This document shows, piece after piece, positions 47,710 through 57,717 of a stretch of 64,000 nucleotides of DNA. The DNA comes from Sulfurimonas sp. Its GTDB lineage: Bacteria; Campylobacterota; Campylobacteria; Campylobacterales; Sulfurimonadaceae. A program made the position numbers and the translations under genes. Below the pieces are notes generated by a model. It was given only the letters and a program-made list of their open reading frames with translations. It did no database searches and was not told the DNA's origin. The stretch lies in NCBI GenBank assembly GCA_002899765.1, contig PPDH01000028.1, forward strand, positions 158,029 to 222,028, read 5' to 3'. Position 1 is the first letter of the stretch, and each line of letters opens with the position of its first letter.

Positions 47710-47888
47710 GGAAGCGACCGAAGCCAAGGCATCGGTTCCATGTATTACACTTCTTTCGGAAGTGATGGTTTATGCTCGTTGTTGCGTGCTCATCCACCCT
47801 CTGGAAGCGATGGCTTGCCTTCGCTCAAGTGCTGTCATAAAAGCTGCAACATTCAAACGCTTTCCACCGAAGCTAAAGCATCGGTTCC
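47710..47888. repeat. REP-like elements between nifB and nifV
   Basis: At least two units: GGAAGCGACCGAAGCCAAGG with CATCGGTTCC, and GGAAGCGATGGCTTGCCTTC ending AAGCTAAAGCATCGGTTCC. The last bases touch the nifB stop. Confidence 0.8.
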
Positions 47889-49306
47889 TAGTTTACTTCT
47901 AACTCTTCTGAAAGATTGAAGTATTTTCTAGCCGCTTTTAAAACAGAAGCCTCTATCGGCTGATATGCATAACTCTGGTCTGCAACCAACCCCGCGCGAG
48001 CCAAATCATCCTGCGGACATCCGCCTATTTTGGCAGTTAAAATCAACTTGCAGTCTTTAAGTTTTTCCAAAATCGGTTCCATAGGATTTGCGCCGTCGGG
48101 TCCTGCGCAATACTCATAATCGAGCTTGCGGTGATGAATAAATCTTATACCTTTATCTCCCGCTTCATAAATCAAAAATTCTCTAACTGAACCGAAGTGC
48201 TGATTTATCATTCCCTCGCCCGCACTCGTAACGGCAACTAAAATTGTCTCTCCGTCAGAACTTAGGTTCTCTTTTTCCTGTCTCACGCGCTCGTTTGCAC
48301 GGTCAAGAAAAAATCTAAACTCCTCTATCTTTGCCTGAGACTCTTGACGGGCTTTAATGTTGTAGTGACTCTCTAACTCATCAAAACTCATAGAAGAGAA
48401 GACATCTTTTGTAAACTCTTGACCTCTGTCTTCGCCTATAAGTCCGACGGCATCCGCACGGCATTGACGGCAGTGCTCCATAAGTTTCATATCCATTCCG
48501 CACGCTTCTTGAGCTTCCATCTGCTCTTGGTCGGTTGCACTTTTTACACCGCCAAGTCCAAATGCAGTTCCGTGCTCAGGCTCGGATATTATCGGCATGA
48601 TGTTATGCAAAAAGACACCAATCTCTTTGAGTTTACGAGAAACTTCAGGCAAGTGTCTGTCGTTAATGCCCGGAATTAAAACCGAGTTTGCTTTTATGAG
48701 AATACCGTTTTCAACACACTTTTTCATACCTTCAAGCTGACGTTCCAACAGTATTTTAGATGCCTCTTTCCCGTAAACTCTTCTGTTATCATAAAAAATC
48801 CACGGATAAATTTTTGAACCGATTTCGCCTGTCGTATCGACACTGTTTATTGTAACCGTCACATGGTCAATGTTGTATTTGACAAGCTCATCCACAAATG
48901 CAGGCAGTTCCAAACCGTTAGTGGATAAACAGAGTTTCAAATCGGGTGCTTTCTCTCTTACAAGTTCAAATGTTTTAAAAGTTTTTTTAGGGTTTGCCAG
49001 CGCATCTCCGGGACCTGCAATGCCAAGAACACTTAATCTCTGAACTTCGCCGCCGACATACATCACTTTTTTAGCCGACTCTTCGGGTGTTAGTCTCTCA
49101 CTAGTTACACCAGGACGGCTCTCGTTTGAGCAGTCATATTTTCTGTTACAGTAGTTGCACTGAATATTACATGCGGGTGCGACCGCTACATGTATTCTTG
49201 CATAGTGATGATGCGCACCCTCTGAGTAACATGGATGATTATGAATCTTATCTTTAATATCTTGCGGCATATATGCTTCTGCCGAATTGCTTGAACTACA
49301 GCTCAT
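47888..49306 (-). CDS. nifB: NifB, radical SAM synthase of NifB-co
   Basis: Builds the 8Fe core of FeMo-cofactor. The radical SAM site is CNIQCNYCNRKYDC (residues about 47-60), with LSVLGIAGPGDALANP and STNGL following. Residues about 355-472 are a NifX-type domain (ILVAVTSAGEGMINQHFGSV, KIGGCPQDDLARAG). N-terminal HPCYSEGAHHHYARIH is family-typical. Length 472 residues. An AAAGGA site and the sigma-54 box at 49389 lie upstream. Confidence 0.96.
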   Translation of the reverse strand: MSCSSSNSAEAYMPQDIKDKIHNHPCYSEGAHHHYARIHVAVAPACNIQCNYCNRKYDCSNESRPGVTSERLTPEESAKKVMYVGGEVQRLSVLGIAGPGDALANPKKTFKTFELVREKAPDLKLCLSTNGLELPAFVDELVKYNIDHVTVTINSVDTTGEIGSKIYPWIFYDNRRVYGKEASKILLERQLEGMKKCVENGILIKANSVLIPGINDRHLPEVSRKLKEIGVFLHNIMPIISEPEHGTAFGLGGVKSATDQEQMEAQEACGMDMKLMEHCRQCRADAVGLIGEDRGQEFTKDVFSSMSFDELESHYNIKARQESQAKIEEFRFFLDRANERVRQEKENLSSDGETILVAVTSAGEGMINQHFGSVREFLIYEAGDKGIRFIHHRKLDYEYCAGPDGANPMEPILEKLKDCKLILTAKIGGCPQDDLARAGLVADQSYAYQPIEASVLKAARKYFNLSEELEVN

Positions 49307-49388
49307 TCTAGTTCCTTTAAATGTGTAAGTTTAGGAATTCAAATGACCTTGCTTCATGCAGCTACAATCATTTTATTAAAAGTAATTG

Positions 49389-49404
49389 TGCAATTGATGT
49401 TCTA
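49389..49404 (-). promoter_or_regulatory. Sigma-54 promoter of nifB
   Basis: On the minus strand it reads TAGAACATCAATTGCA, 83 bases before the nifB ATG. Confidence 0.75.
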
Positions 49405-49426
49405 GGAGAATTTTTTCTATTTAATG

Positions 49427-49439
49427 CTAAAGAGTGACA
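49427..49439 (-). promoter_or_regulatory. Possible activator site upstream of nifB
   Basis: CTAAAGAGTGACA on the forward strand resembles CTAAAAAATGACA upstream of nifH. Tentative. Confidence 0.3.
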
Positions 49440-49484
49440 ATTTTGTATTTTTTGGTATGAAACAGCGATGTTTTATGCTCTCTT

Positions 49485-49568
49485 GGAAGCGATGGCTTGC
49501 CTTCGCCGTAATGTCATGAAAGTTACAACATCAAAACACTCTCATAGCGAAGGCAAGCCATCGCTTCC
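49485..49568. repeat. 84-base REP-like element with perfect 22-base inverted ends
   Basis: It starts GGAAGCGATGGCTTGCCTTC (plus GC) and ends with the exact reverse complement, making a clean 84-base unit between two divergent sigma-54 promoters. It is the neatest copy of the family. Confidence 0.85.
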
Positions 49569-49596
49569 TAAGACCCTGTTAAAAATGATTGTGCGC

Positions 49597-49612
49597 TAGA
49601 ACATGATATGCA
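49597..49612 (+). promoter_or_regulatory. Sigma-54 promoter of the NifX-like/SIR2/clpPX/nifS operon
   Basis: Reads TAGAACATGATATGCA, a full match, 31 bases before the ATG at 49644. Confidence 0.75.
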
Positions 49613-49643
49613 TTTCTCAAATTAAACTAACGAAAGGATATCT

Positions 49644-50084
49644 ATGAAAATCGCAATCCCGCTTAATAAAGATTTGACGCTTTATAACGACAACCCTTAT
49701 ACCGCGCCGAAATTTGCCGTCTATTTTATAGAGGGCAGTAAAACAAATGTTAGCTTTAAGATGCTCAAGATTTTAGACAATCCAAGATATATCGAAGTTA
49801 GTGACGGAGTTGAAGAGATTCAAAAAAAGTGTGCTTGCGACGTAGAGCGTCAAGTTGACATGCAGCATATCTGTGAGCACTACTCGATACTTGAAACTAT
49901 CGGAAGCTGCAGCTATCTACTGGCTGTAAAGTATTGTCACAATACCTATAAAACATTAAAAAACGGCGGTGTTAAAGTCTTTAAAATTCCGTCTATTATT
50001 AAAAAAACCGAAACAGCGATAAAAAACTTTCTTATAAGAACTTCCTTTGCAAATAGAATTCAAAGCATACACGATGCATCTTGA
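49644..50084 (+). CDS. NifX/NifB-C-terminal-like protein, Cys-rich
   Basis: The 146-residue product starts MKIAIPLNKDLTLYNDNPYT and continues APKFAVYFIEG, the beginning of the dinitrogenase iron-molybdenum cofactor fold; a C-terminal SCSYLLAVKYCHNTYKTLKN matches its later strands. Extra cysteines in KKCACDVERQVDMQHIC (about residues 62-78) could hold a cluster. It heads the plus-strand operon ahead of the SIR2-like gene. A carrier of a cofactor precursor is plausible. Less clear than NifX at 31928. Confidence 0.72.
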   Translation: MKIAIPLNKDLTLYNDNPYTAPKFAVYFIEGSKTNVSFKMLKILDNPRYIEVSDGVEEIQKKCACDVERQVDMQHICEHYSILETIGSCSYLLAVKYCHNTYKTLKNGGVKVFKIPSIIKKTETAIKNFLIRTSFANRIQSIHDAS

Positions 50085-50132
50085 GACTCTGTTTCGTAAA
50101 ATAACTTGCTACACGGGAAAAGGATGCCACTA

Positions 50133-50963
50133 ATGAGTGAAATAATACAAACTATAAAAAAAGAGCTGCGCAATCAGACAACAGTGCCGTACTTTGGATT
50201 GGGCATATTTGAAAACACCAAAACCAAAGAGGGCGAGCAGATGCCTTATGATTCGGATTCGCTGATACTTATGATGAACAGCGGTCGTCCTATGAGCCAA
50301 AGACTTATGTTTGAGTACTCACGTGCGGCTATGCACCTTGAGCAGCGCCGCGGAGTCGATTACATACAGCAGCTTACAAATCATATATATACCAAAGATT
50401 TTGCACCCACGCCTTTGCAAAAAGCTATAGTTGACATGTTACCCAGATATCTCATAGACACCAACCGTGATTCAAAAATTCAGGAGTTACTGGCTTACGA
50501 GCCGCACTCTCTTATAGTCGGAAAAGCCCGTATTATGGCAGATAAGAACCGCTATGAAGTGTACGACTATGACGTAGAAAATAAGAAATATTTTTTGGTT
50601 GATGACGAGGTGCTTGATGATGCCAAGAAAATTCTGTTTAAACCGATGGGTTCAACTCTTCCTGAGCCCAATTTTATAATTTCCGATGCCGATTACGTTG
50701 ACTGGCTTACCGAAGCCATGGGCGGATTTGCACTGCCGAGTGTTCTAAAGACATACAGAAAAACTAAAAAGTATCTCTTTTTAGGCACTTCTTTTGACAG
50801 AGATACGGACAGAATGGTCGCCAACGAACTTACGCTGAACTTGGAGGGCGGCTATGTTATCAGCGACAAAGAGCTTGGCAAAAAAGAGAAAAAGTTTGTG
50901 CACAAACACAATCTTGAAGTTTTAAACATGTCACTTGAAGAATTTACCCAAATATTTGTATAA
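50133..50963 (+). CDS. SIR2-like domain protein in the nif clpPX operon
   Basis: A 276-residue protein. TVPYFGLGIFENT (residues about 17-29) corresponds to the nucleotide loop of SIR2-type domains (PYxGAGxS), and KYLFLGTSFDRDTDRMVANE (about 213-232) to the later FLGxSxxD motif. The conserved Ser of the loop is missing (GLGIF) and the usual HGS is PMGS (171-174), so NAD hydrolysis or deacylation is doubtful. ATG 50133 has AAAGG 9 bases upstream and is preferred to starts at 50106 and 50124. Twelve bases separate it from clpP. It may be an adaptor or sensor for the protease; that is inference. Confidence 0.7.
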   Translation: MSEIIQTIKKELRNQTTVPYFGLGIFENTKTKEGEQMPYDSDSLILMMNSGRPMSQRLMFEYSRAAMHLEQRRGVDYIQQLTNHIYTKDFAPTPLQKAIVDMLPRYLIDTNRDSKIQELLAYEPHSLIVGKARIMADKNRYEVYDYDVENKKYFLVDDEVLDDAKKILFKPMGSTLPEPNFIISDADYVDWLTEAMGGFALPSVLKTYRKTKKYLFLGTSFDRDTDRMVANELTLNLEGGYVISDKELGKKEKKFVHKHNLEVLNMSLEEFTQIFV

Positions 50964-50975
50964 AAAGGATTTGCT

Positions 50976-51571
50976 ATGCCGATGATTCCAACAGTAAAAG
51001 ACCGTTCACAAAGGGGCGAGCGTTATTTTGATCTCTTCTCAAAGCTTATGAACGACCGAGTTATCATGATAACCGAACCGATTGATGATTACATGATGGG
51101 CATTATAGTCTCTCAACTGCTTTATCTTGAAGCGGAGGATTCTGACGAGCCGATTCACATGTATATCAGCTCTCCGGGGGGTTCGGTTATGGCGGGGCTT
51201 GCCATTCTTGATACGATGGAGCTTATAAATGCGCCTGTTTACACCTATGCCATGGGAATGGTCGCATCAATGGCGGCAGTACTTTTTGCCTGCGGTCACA
51301 AAGGACACCGCTACATCATGCCAAATGCGGAGGTGATGATTCATCAGCCCTTAGGCGGAGCTTCAGGGCAGGCAAGCGACATCGAAATTCAGGCAAACCA
51401 CATTTTAAATCTAAAAAAAAGACTCTATAAAATTCTTGCAAAGGCGACAAAACAACATGTTAAAACTATTGAGAAGCAGAGTGACCGTGACAACTATTAT
51501 GAGGCGATTGAAGCGATTAAATTTGGATTGGCCGACAAACTACTAGAAAAAAATATTAAAAAGGATGCGTA

Positions 51572-51572
<1 letters not shown>
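50976..51572 (+). CDS. clpP: ClpP protease subunit, nif-linked paralogue
   Basis: A 198-residue serine protease with an intact triad: Ser98 in GMVASMAAV, His123 in VMIHQPLGG and Asp172 in SDRDNY; the oxyanion loop is SPGGSVMAG. The N-terminus (MPMIPTVKDRSQRGERYFDL) is somewhat unlike housekeeping ClpP, where IP...ERGER is common, but close enough for normal processing. Its stop overlaps the clpX start by one base. Under the sigma-54 box at 49597 it would be made only when nif is on, so it is probably a dedicated copy rather than the cell's main ClpP. Confidence 0.9.
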
Positions 51573-53961
<2,389 letters not shown>

Positions 53962-53966
53962 AAGCT

Positions 53967-54329
53967 TTAACCGCATTTAGGCTCTTCTTGAACCTCTTTT
54001 TTAATGCCGCGCATACTCAATGAAATATCCTTGCGGTATTTTTTCTCTCTAAAAGAGGGAGACTCCGGTTTATAAACCTCTTCATTTAAAAAATGCTCTT
54101 CGAACTCTTTTGTAAAGGGCATATCCCAGGTTATACAACCTATGCTCGGACATATTGCCGCACATTGAGGATTCTCAAACACTCCGACACACTCGATACA
54201 TTTTTCCTGATGCACATAGTAGCGGCTCTCTCCCGTAGGATTACTCATATCGTCAACTATCGCATTAACGGGACAATTTTGCAAACAGGCATCACATGTA
54301 ATGCAGCTTTCATCGATTATAACAGCCAT
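53967..54329 (-). CDS. Two-cluster [4Fe-4S] ferredoxin, nif-linked, copy 1
   Basis: A 120-residue ferredoxin with CITCDACLQNCPVNAI (residues about 9-24) and a second set CIECVGVFENPQCAAICPS (about 44-62), where the second motif has a longer loop typical of nif-type FdxN/FdxB proteins. The C-terminal 45 residues are charged. Its start overlaps the NifX-like gene stop by one base. Related to the ferredoxin at 54724. Probable electron donor to nitrogenase or to NifB. Confidence 0.87.
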   Translation of the reverse strand: MAVIIDESCITCDACLQNCPVNAIVDDMSNPTGESRYYVHQEKCIECVGVFENPQCAAICPSIGCITWDMPFTKEFEEHFLNEEVYKPESPSFREKKYRKDISLSMRGIKKEVQEEPKCG

Positions 54330-54706
54330 TACGCACTCCTTTTTTCTGATTTGTTATAAATTCTAAGCAACCAAGGAGCAGGCGCATCTTTTAGCAAATC
54401 CTGCAGTTTTAAAATGGCATCTGCGATTTTTTCTCCCTCACTGGCACGTACCGGATAGACACCCGAACTTTGAATCATCTTTGATGCGGTAGGCCCAATC
54501 TGGGTGCAATACATAATATCTGCCTCTTTGATGGTATCTATCTTATAGTTGAGCTTCTCTTTTTCTCCCTCAAGCTCCATTGAGCTGTCTATCACTTTTA
54601 GAAACTCGGCGCTGTTTTTTGAAACATTATAAAGATAAAACAGTTTAGACCAGCCAAAATGCCGATCTATAAACTCTCCGCTTGATGATGCAAAAGCTAT
54701 TTTCAT
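54329..54706 (-). CDS. NifX-family protein, second copy
   Basis: A 125-residue protein: MKIAFASSSGEFIDRHFGWS, ADIMYCTQIGPTASKMIQSS and GVYPVRASEGEKI. The IGPTAxxxI signature is shared with NifX at 31928. It lies between two ferredoxin genes, and the trio is transcribed from the sigma-54 box at 55145. Probably a carrier of an Fe-S cofactor precursor working with the ferredoxins. Confidence 0.87.
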   Translation of the reverse strand: MKIAFASSSGEFIDRHFGWSKLFYLYNVSKNSAEFLKVIDSSMELEGEKEKLNYKIDTIKEADIMYCTQIGPTASKMIQSSGVYPVRASEGEKIADAILKLQDLLKDAPAPWLLRIYNKSEKRSA

Positions 54707-54723
54707 AATCTCATCCTTTTTTA

Positions 54724-55110
54724 CTAAATAGCTACATTTGCATTTGACTCGCGCAGATTCATACCGATTTCTTGGATAAAAGGCTGAGCCTTAATTGAAG
54801 GGAGCATCAAACCTTTTTTCTTATGCTCACGGATTTTATATTTCCCGCTTTCGTTTCCTGACATGTAGTACTCTTCAAAATCTACGGTATATGGCATATC
54901 CCACACGATAGACCCCTCAGTCGGGCAAGCCTGCGCACATCTTGGCGTATCGGCATGACCTACGCACTCTACGCAACTTTCAACCTTTACGTAAAAGCGC
55001 TCGCCTACATACGGATTTTTCTCATCACTCTCGCCGAGTATTGCGGCAACAGGACACTCAGGGGCACAATCGCCACAGTTTATACACTCATTAGTTATCA
55101 TTACAGCCAT
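54724..55110 (-). CDS. Two-cluster [4Fe-4S] ferredoxin, nif-linked, copy 2
   Basis: A 128-residue ferredoxin with CINCGDCAPECPVAAI and CVECVGHADTPRCAQACPTE. The DMPYTVDFEEYYM segment after the clusters is shared with the ferredoxin at 53967 (DMPFTKEFEEHFL), so the two are paralogues. It is the first gene of the trio and lies 35 bases after a sigma-54 box. Confidence 0.88.
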   Translation of the reverse strand: MAVMITNECINCGDCAPECPVAAILGESDEKNPYVGERFYVKVESCVECVGHADTPRCAQACPTEGSIVWDMPYTVDFEEYYMSGNESGKYKIREHKKKGLMLPSIKAQPFIQEIGMNLRESNANVAI

Positions 55111-55144
55111 TTTTTTCTCCTAATATTAAGTTCAATAATCAATT

Positions 55145-55160
55145 TGCATCTTCTGTTCTA
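55145..55160 (-). promoter_or_regulatory. Sigma-54 promoter of the ferredoxin/NifX-like trio
   Basis: On the minus strand it reads TAGAACAGAAGATGCA, 35 bases before the ATG at 55110. Confidence 0.75.
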
Positions 55161-55207
55161 GAAAACTATTTTTAAATAATCTCTCTTTTTATGTCTTTTA
55201 TACTGCG

Positions 55208-55669
55208 TTACATCAGATATAAAATAACATTTTTGTCAATCGCTGCTTCAAAATGTTTAAGCAGCATATCCGCCGTTGAAGTAGAACATAGATGACATCC
55301 TGAACATGCGCCGAGATAATTGAGCCATATCTGGGGCTTTTCTCCCGAAATATAATTTACAAGTCTTATTCCGCCTCCGTCTCCTAAGAGAGCAGGAGTT
55401 ATTTTGGTATCTATCAGGTTTTGAATCAGCTCTTTTTGGGCAAAATCACTCAGGAGATAAAAAGAGTCGTTTTTAACTCCTCCTATTGCAGAGTTGCTGA
55501 CATAAGTAATAATTGCCTGAGCTTGGGCATTAGAGTTGTGGGCTGCTGCAATCAGATATCTCATCGCTTCTAATATATTTCCCTCTTCTCTATAAAGCAT
55601 TCCTGTTTTTAACTGGGCATCTGCCTCTTTTTTATGGTGTTCTAACGCATTGTTTAAAATATTGCTCAT
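55208..55669 (-). CDS. Nfu-like protein with TPR-like N-terminus
   Basis: The 153-residue product has a helical repeat-like N-terminus (ALEHHKKEADAQLKTGMLYR, EGNILEAMRYLIAAA) and a C-terminal Nfu-type part: TPALLGDGGGIRLVNYISG followed by NYLGACSGCHLCSTST with three cysteines (CxxCxxC). Nfu domains carry or transfer Fe-S clusters. The sigma-54 box at 55704 places it in the nif regulon. The join of a helical-repeat domain to an Nfu half is not a common layout. Confidence 0.72.
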   Translation of the reverse strand: MSNILNNALEHHKKEADAQLKTGMLYREEGNILEAMRYLIAAAHNSNAQAQAIITYVSNSAIGGVKNDSFYLLSDFAQKELIQNLIDTKITPALLGDGGGIRLVNYISGEKPQIWLNYLGACSGCHLCSTSTADMLLKHFEAAIDKNVILYLM

Positions 55670-55703
55670 GCTGTTTTCCTTTTCACATCTATTTTAAAGA
55701 ATA

Positions 55704-55719
55704 TGCATTTATTATTCTA
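55704..55719 (-). promoter_or_regulatory. Sigma-54 promoter of the Nfu-like gene
   Basis: On the minus strand it reads TAGAATAATAAATGCA, 35 bases before the ATG at 55669; it overlaps the plus-strand box by two bases. Confidence 0.65.
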
Positions 55720-55733
55720 GAACTGTTTATGCA
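55718..55733 (+). promoter_or_regulatory. Sigma-54 promoter of the 55768 gene
   Basis: Reads TAGAACTGTTTATGCA, a full match, 35 bases before the ATG at 55768. Its first bases are the last bases of the divergent box. Confidence 0.75.
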
Positions 55734-55767
55734 TATTAATTTTATTAAAGCAAAACGGAGAATTAAA

Positions 55768-56274
55768 ATGAACTACGAATTAGTAAAAAGAGAGCTGTTA
55801 AAGCACGCGAGAAATGCTTTTGAAAAGGCTTCTACAATAAGCCAGAACCAAAGAATTGAAGTCTATTTAGAGAGCGATAAGGCAAAAATTTCCGATGCGC
55901 TTGAAGAGAGTTAGGAGATTGTATATACGGATGAAAAAAAGCTTTGCTATCAGATATACGGATACAACTTTTTGGAAGATGAGATAAAAGCATGGATTGA
56001 TTATGCGAGGGTTTTAGAGCCAAGCGAAGATGGACTTAAGCCTCAAGAACCGAGCGATATCGAACTCTCCATTCGTGAACTAATAGGCAATATAGCAAAA
56101 GAGAGAGGTATAAAGAATGAAGATGTAAGCTCTAACGAGGTCTTTGCAAACCTTCCCTCAAATTTACTCGGAGCGATTGAAGAGCAAATATTTGAATACT
56201 GGTGGGGTGCGGATGAAGAAGAAAACGGCAAAAAACTGGCACTTAAACAGATAGATAATGCACTAAATCTTTAA
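55768..56274 (+). pseudogene. Unknown nif-regulon protein, interrupted by in-frame TAG
   Basis: ATG 55768 has CGGAG upstream. The frame gives MNYELVKRELLKHARNAFEK up to TAG 55912-55914 (codon 49), then EIVYTDEKKLCYQIYGYNFL, KAWIDYARVLEPSEDG, SIRELIGNIAKERGI and a C-terminal IEEQIFEYWWGADEEENGKK. Full length 168 residues; soluble, acidic, one cysteine. No family recognised. The perfect sigma-54 box and position at the end of the nif region mark it as a nitrogen-fixation accessory gene of unknown job. Confidence 0.65.
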
Positions 56275-56301
56275 AATTGCATTAAATGAAGATATTTATG
56301 A

Positions 56302-56307
56302 TATAAT
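56302..56307 (+). promoter_or_regulatory. -10 box (TATAAT) of rpsU
   Basis: TATAAT 37 bases before the rpsU ATG; vegetative promoter, marking the end of the nif regulon. Confidence 0.55.
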
Positions 56308-56343
56308 TCGACTCCAAATTTTAAAGAAAGTAGGTGATGTGAT

Positions 56344-56556
56344 ATGCCAGGTATCGTACTACGCAGTGATGATAATTTTGATGCATCTTACCGCCGTTTC
56401 AAGAAGCAGACTGACCGTAACTTAATTGTTACCGAAGCTCGTGCTCGTCGTTTCCACGAAACGAAAACTGAAAAGCGTAAGAAATTCTTAATAGCATCTC
56501 GTAAGAAAATGCTCAAGCGTCTTTATATGATGAGACGCTACGAATCACGCCTCTAA
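56344..56556 (+). CDS. rpsU: Ribosomal protein S21
   Basis: A 70-residue basic protein of the small ribosomal subunit: [37 protein letters not shown] and [18 protein letters not shown]. Length and composition match S21 of Campylobacterota. A ribosome site AGGTGAT precedes the ATG, and a UUCG-loop hairpin overlaps its stop. Confidence 0.95.
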   Translation: MPGIVLRSDDNFDASYRRFKKQTDRNLIVTEARARRFHETKTEKRKKFLIASRKKMLKRLYMMRRYESRL

Positions 56557-56577
56557 TATAAGCCTTCGGGCTTATAT
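56556..56577 (+). terminator. rpsU terminator hairpin
   Basis: ATATAAGCC and GGCTTATAT form a perfect 9-base stem around a TTCG tetraloop, directly at the rpsU stop. The T-run after it is weak (ATCTCCCTCCATTTT). Confidence 0.75.
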
Positions 56578-56606
56578 ATCTCCCTCCATTTTAATCTAAG
56601 ATTTAA

Positions 56607-57704
56607 TTACAATTTCCCATACATCTCATTATAAAACGATAGCGCATGTCTATCACTCATTGAAGCTATATAATCAGCAATAACCCTATGCTTATTTCTA
56701 CTCTGCAGTTGCATGCGGTAAAATTTCGGCAGCATCTTAGGCTCTTCGTTTAAACCGCTGTAGAGACCTTTTATAGCTTGTTTACCGGCAAACATCTTTA
56801 TCATAATATCTTTATGTTGATAAAGTTTTGAAAAGAGTAATTTTTTGAGTTTTTTTATCTCCGATTCAAGTTCAGGTTCAAAACCGATAGGCAGTGCTGT
56901 TTTGCTATCAAGCGTTGCGCAGAGTATCGCAGAGTTATCAACTTTATCTTTTGAGTACTCTATAAGCGAATAGACCAAACGGTTGATGAGATGTGAAACA
57001 AATCTATAGCGAAACATCTCATCTTCCTGCTCCTGCACCCCCTCTTTTTTTACCTTTTCTAAAATCTCTTTTATCAACTCGCTCTCTTGTAAATCATCAA
57101 AGCTAATCAGTCCTGAATTAACGCCGTCATCTATATCATGAGTTATATAAGCAATCTCATCGGCACGGTCAACTATCATAGCCTCTATACTTGGATGGGT
57201 CTCAAGATGAAACTGCTCATCTATAATCGGGGGCAAAAAACTTTTTTTATATGGATAAGAGTGCTTGAGTATCCCCTCCAGCGTTGCAAATGTAAGATTT
57301 AACCCGTTAAAGTCGTTATATCTCTTCTCCAGCGATGAGACGACCCTGAAGCTTTGAAAATTATGGTCAAATCCGTTTTTAAAACCCTCATGTTTTAAAC
57401 ACTCATCAAGCGTATCTCCGCCTATATGCCCAAAAGGCGTATGTCCTAAATCATGTGAAAGTGCAATCGCCTCAGCCAATGACTCACTTAACCCTAAATG
57501 AGACGTAATTGAACGCGCAATCTGGGAAACCTCTATAGAGTGTGTAAGGCGTGTACGAAAAAAATCACCCTCCTGGTTTAAAAAAACCTGCGTCTTATAC
57601 TCTAATTTTCTAAAACTTCCGGAGTTAATAACTCTGTCTCTATCTCTTGCAAAAGGATTTCTAAAATCTTTATCTATTTTATAAAATCTATAATGCGCTT
57701 CCAT
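56607..57704 (-). CDS. dgt: dGTP triphosphohydrolase-like protein (HD domain)
   Basis: Hydrolyses dNTPs to nucleoside and triphosphate. Metal ligands: His in RLTHSIEVSQIAR, HD in ALSHDLGHTPFGH (residues about 83-95), and Asp in VDRADEIAY. SFRKLEYKTQVF at the N-terminus and HRVIADYIASMSDRHAL near the C-terminus are family segments. Length 365 residues, the shorter type-2 form. Housekeeping gene; stands apart from the nif region. Confidence 0.88.
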   Translation of the reverse strand: MEAHYRFYKIDKDFRNPFARDRDRVINSGSFRKLEYKTQVFLNQEGDFFRTRLTHSIEVSQIARSITSHLGLSESLAEAIALSHDLGHTPFGHIGGDTLDECLKHEGFKNGFDHNFQSFRVVSSLEKRYNDFNGLNLTFATLEGILKHSYPYKKSFLPPIIDEQFHLETHPSIEAMIVDRADEIAYITHDIDDGVNSGLISFDDLQESELIKEILEKVKKEGVQEQEDEMFRYRFVSHLINRLVYSLIEYSKDKVDNSAILCATLDSKTALPIGFEPELESEIKKLKKLLFSKLYQHKDIMIKMFAGKQAIKGLYSGLNEEPKMLPKFYRMQLQSRNKHRVIADYIASMSDRHALSFYNEMYGKL

Positions 57705-57717
57705 ACCATACCTCTTT

